40,828 nucleotides of DNA, from the NCBI GenBank assembly GCA_900766005.1, contig CAAFTU010000110.1, positions 1 to 40,828 on the forward strand, read 5' to 3'. The notes under the pieces are model-generated. The model was given only the letters and a program-made list of their open reading frames with translations, had not been told where the DNA came from and did not search any database. The position numbers and the translations under genes are program-made. Below are positions 39,138-40,828 of this stretch, one piece after another. Source of the stretch: an uncultured Bacteroides sp. (GTDB lineage: Bacteria > Bacteroidota > Bacteroidia > Bacteroidales > Bacteroidaceae). Every line of letters begins with the position of its first letter. Within the stretch, counting starts at the first letter, position 1.

Positions 39138-40535
39138 ATGAATCAAGATACTATCTGCGCCATTGCAACCGCCCAAGGCGGTGCCATCGGAACCATTCGC
39201 GTGTCCGGTCCCGAAGCTATATCTATCACTTCCCGCATCTTCCAGCCTGCCAAAGCCGGTAAAGTGCTCAGTGAGCAGAAACCCTACACTCTCACATTCG
39301 GTTCCGTCTACGAAGGAGACGAACTTATCGACGAAGTGCTGGTGAGCCTTTTCCGTGCTCCTCATTCCTACACCGGAGAAGACAGCACAGAGATAACCTG
39401 TCATGGCTCCACCTACATCCTTCAGAAAGTGATGCAGCTCCTGCTGAAAGAAGGCTGCCGCCTGGCCCAGCCCGGTGAGTACACCCAGCGCGCCTTCCTT
39501 AATGGCAAGATGGACTTGAGCCAGGCCGAAGCCGTGGCCGATCTGATAGCCTCGTCATCAGCTGCTACCCACCGTCTCGCCATGAGTCAGATGCGGGGAG
39601 GATTCAGCCAAGAGCTGACCCAACTGCGCACCAAACTCCTCAACTTCACTTCCATGATAGAGCTCGAACTCGACTTCAGCGAAGAAGACGTGGAATTTGC
39701 CGACCGCACCGCTCTGCGTCAGCTGGCCGATGAGATAGAACACGTCATTTCCCGTCTGGTCCACTCCTTCAGCGTGGGCAACGCCATCAAGAACGGTGTT
39801 CCTGTGGCCATCATCGGAGAAACCAATGCAGGAAAATCTACCCTGCTCAACGTGCTGCTTAATGAGGAAAAAGCCATTGTGAGCGACATTCATGGCACCA
39901 CCCGCGACGTCATTGAAGACACCGTCAACCTGGGCGGCATCACTTTCCGCTTCATCGACACAGCCGGTATCCGCGATACCGACGACACCATCGAAAGCCT
40001 CGGCATCGAACGTACGTTTCAGAAACTCGATCAGGCAGAAATTGTACTCTGGATGGTCGATGCATCCCAGGCAACCGAACAGCTTGCCCAGCTGTCCGGC
40101 AAAATCATCCCCCGCTGCGAGGACAAGCATCTCATCGTTGTGTTCAACAAAGCCGACCTGGTGGGAGAGGAAGACCAGGCCCGTTTGGCCGACCTGCTGT
40201 CCCGCTTCCCGGCAGAGCGCACCGAGCACATCCTCATCTCTGCCAAGCAACGCATCCACACCCAAGCTTTGGAGGAACTGCTGGTTCGTGCAGCCCACCT
40301 GCCATCGGTAACCCAAAACGACATCATCGTAACCAATGTGCGCCATTATGAAGCATTGAGTCATGCTTTGGATGCCATCCATCGCGTGCAGCAAGGGCTC
40401 GATCTGCGCATTTCCGGTGATTTTCTCTCGCAAGACATCCGCGAATGTATCTTCTACATTTCCGATATTGCCGGAGAGGTGACCAATGATATGGTCTTGC
40501 AGAACATCTTCAAGCATTTCTGTATCGGGAAGTAA
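39138..40535 (+). CDS. mnmE: tRNA modification GTPase MnmE
   Basis: A 465-residue GTPase that, with MnmG, adds the carboxymethylaminomethyl group to the wobble uridine. N-terminal tetrahydrofolate-binding domain (TICAIATAQGGAIGTIRVSGPEAI), helical domain, G domain with GETNAGKS from residue 227, DTAGIRDTDD and NKAD, and the C-terminal CIGK with the essential Cys. ATG 39138 is used; the TTG three codons earlier lies in the repeat. Complete. Confidence 0.97.
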   Translation: MNQDTICAIATAQGGAIGTIRVSGPEAISITSRIFQPAKAGKVLSEQKPYTLTFGSVYEGDELIDEVLVSLFRAPHSYTGEDSTEITCHGSTYILQKVMQLLLKEGCRLAQPGEYTQRAFLNGKMDLSQAEAVADLIASSSAATHRLAMSQMRGGFSQELTQLRTKLLNFTSMIELELDFSEEDVEFADRTALRQLADEIEHVISRLVHSFSVGNAIKNGVPVAIIGETNAGKSTLLNVLLNEEKAIVSDIHGTTRDVIEDTVNLGGITFRFIDTAGIRDTDDTIESLGIERTFQKLDQAEIVLWMVDASQATEQLAQLSGKIIPRCEDKHLIVVFNKADLVGEEDQARLADLLSRFPAERTEHILISAKQRIHTQALEELLVRAAHLPSVTQNDIIVTNVRHYEALSHALDAIHRVQQGLDLRISGDFLSQDIRECIFYISDIAGEVTNDMVLQNIFKHFCIGK

Positions 40536-40580
40536 ATAGTTTATTATCAAGTAGTTAAATTGATTGTAATTGATTAATAT

Positions 40581-40606
40581 GGCGCTCTTTACGGGCGCCT
40601 TTTTTG
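40581..40606 (+). terminator. mnmE terminator
   Basis: GGCGC/GCGCC stem (40581-40585, 40595-40599) followed by a T7 run. Confidence 0.85.
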
Positions 40607-40803
40607 TTGCTCTACTGTCAATATTAGTCATTTATAAGCTTTGTACATCATCTTTTTGTACCGTTTTTGTACCACGAAGCAAAATTCTGGCATTTTACGC
40701 TGGACAGGTTGTGGAGAAAGTTGACTATGGTTTACTAAGATTTACGATAGTTGACACATAACGGGAGAAATAAAGCGAAATAAACATTTAAAATTTGAGT
40801 AAT
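40607..40803. other. Right-edge spacer
   Basis: Contains the direct repeat TTTTTGTACC at 40653-40662 and 40664-40673. No other feature. Possibly the left boundary of an inserted element (see findings). Confidence 0.4.
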
Positions 40804-40828
40804 ATGCCAGCAAGTAACACTAAAATTA
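40804..40828 (+). CDS. 5' end of a gene cut by the window edge
   Basis: Only eight codons, MPASNTKI, are present. Supported by position alone, after a 200-bp spacer beyond the mnmE terminator. Product unknown. Confidence 0.35.

Noticed and set aside
40804..40828. Integrase start
   Set aside because: Eight residues are too few to name; only an open reading start is reported.

Overview
The window comes from a member of the Bacteroidaceae (Bacteroides or Phocaeicola). The evidence is a SusC/SusD pair, promoters of the Bacteroides type (TTTG about 19-21 bases before TAnnTTTG), few Shine-Dalgarno sequences, a tmRNA whose tag reads GETNYALAA, and many Bacteroidales families (DUF5053, the 58-residue histone H1-like protein, queuosine genes). 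Most of it is ordinary chromosome: housekeeping genes with glycan-utilisation genes on the left and one small decayed mobile element in the middle.

Layout. 1-10100: an outer-membrane barrel protein, then a minus-strand SusD/SusC pair and a minus-strand GH3 glycosidase with its own promoter and terminator. 10347-10742: tmRNA. 10.9-16.1 kb: a remnant of a regulator, a HAD phosphatase, dinB, a heparinase II/III-like secreted lyase and a small secreted beta-rich partner. 16.2-19.8 kb: a cysteine peptidase gene with an internal deletion, a tiny conserved protein, and a large transglutaminase-like lipoprotein. 19.9-25.2 kb: cutC, rny, zapA with a coiled-coil partner, a nucleosidase, a YbaN-like membrane protein, queD and queE. 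25.6-27.8 kb: a 2.1-kb element remnant bounded by two 89-bp direct repeats at tRNA-Trp, holding a broken integrase, a DUF5053 gene and a small gene under an operator-like promoter. 27.9-40.5 kb: an ArsC/Spx-like protein, a DNA glycosylase, an unknown protein, an AlbA_2 protein, the histone-like protein, a lytic transglycosylase, an SDR, a zinc-ribbon protein, a MATE pump, an RluA-type synthase, a MaoC protein, yaaA and mnmE. A possible element boundary and a truncated reading frame lie at the right edge.

The most unusual signal is in the spaces between genes. Nearly every intergenic stretch carries its own short tandem repeat with a private unit. In at least six genes the array begins a few bases after the -7 box and fills the whole 5' leader (370 gene, HAD gene, heparinase-like gene, 29309 gene, RluA gene, mnmE). 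At other loci the array lies just past a stop codon and copies the gene's last codons (lytic transglycosylase, yaaA, susD-like, glycosylase, AlbA_2 gene). The 18-bp repeats inside the RluA-type gene show that the same expansion reaches coding DNA. I know of no named system that explains this, and it is the best candidate here for something undescribed. Two promoters sit so close to the ATG that the transcripts should be leaderless.
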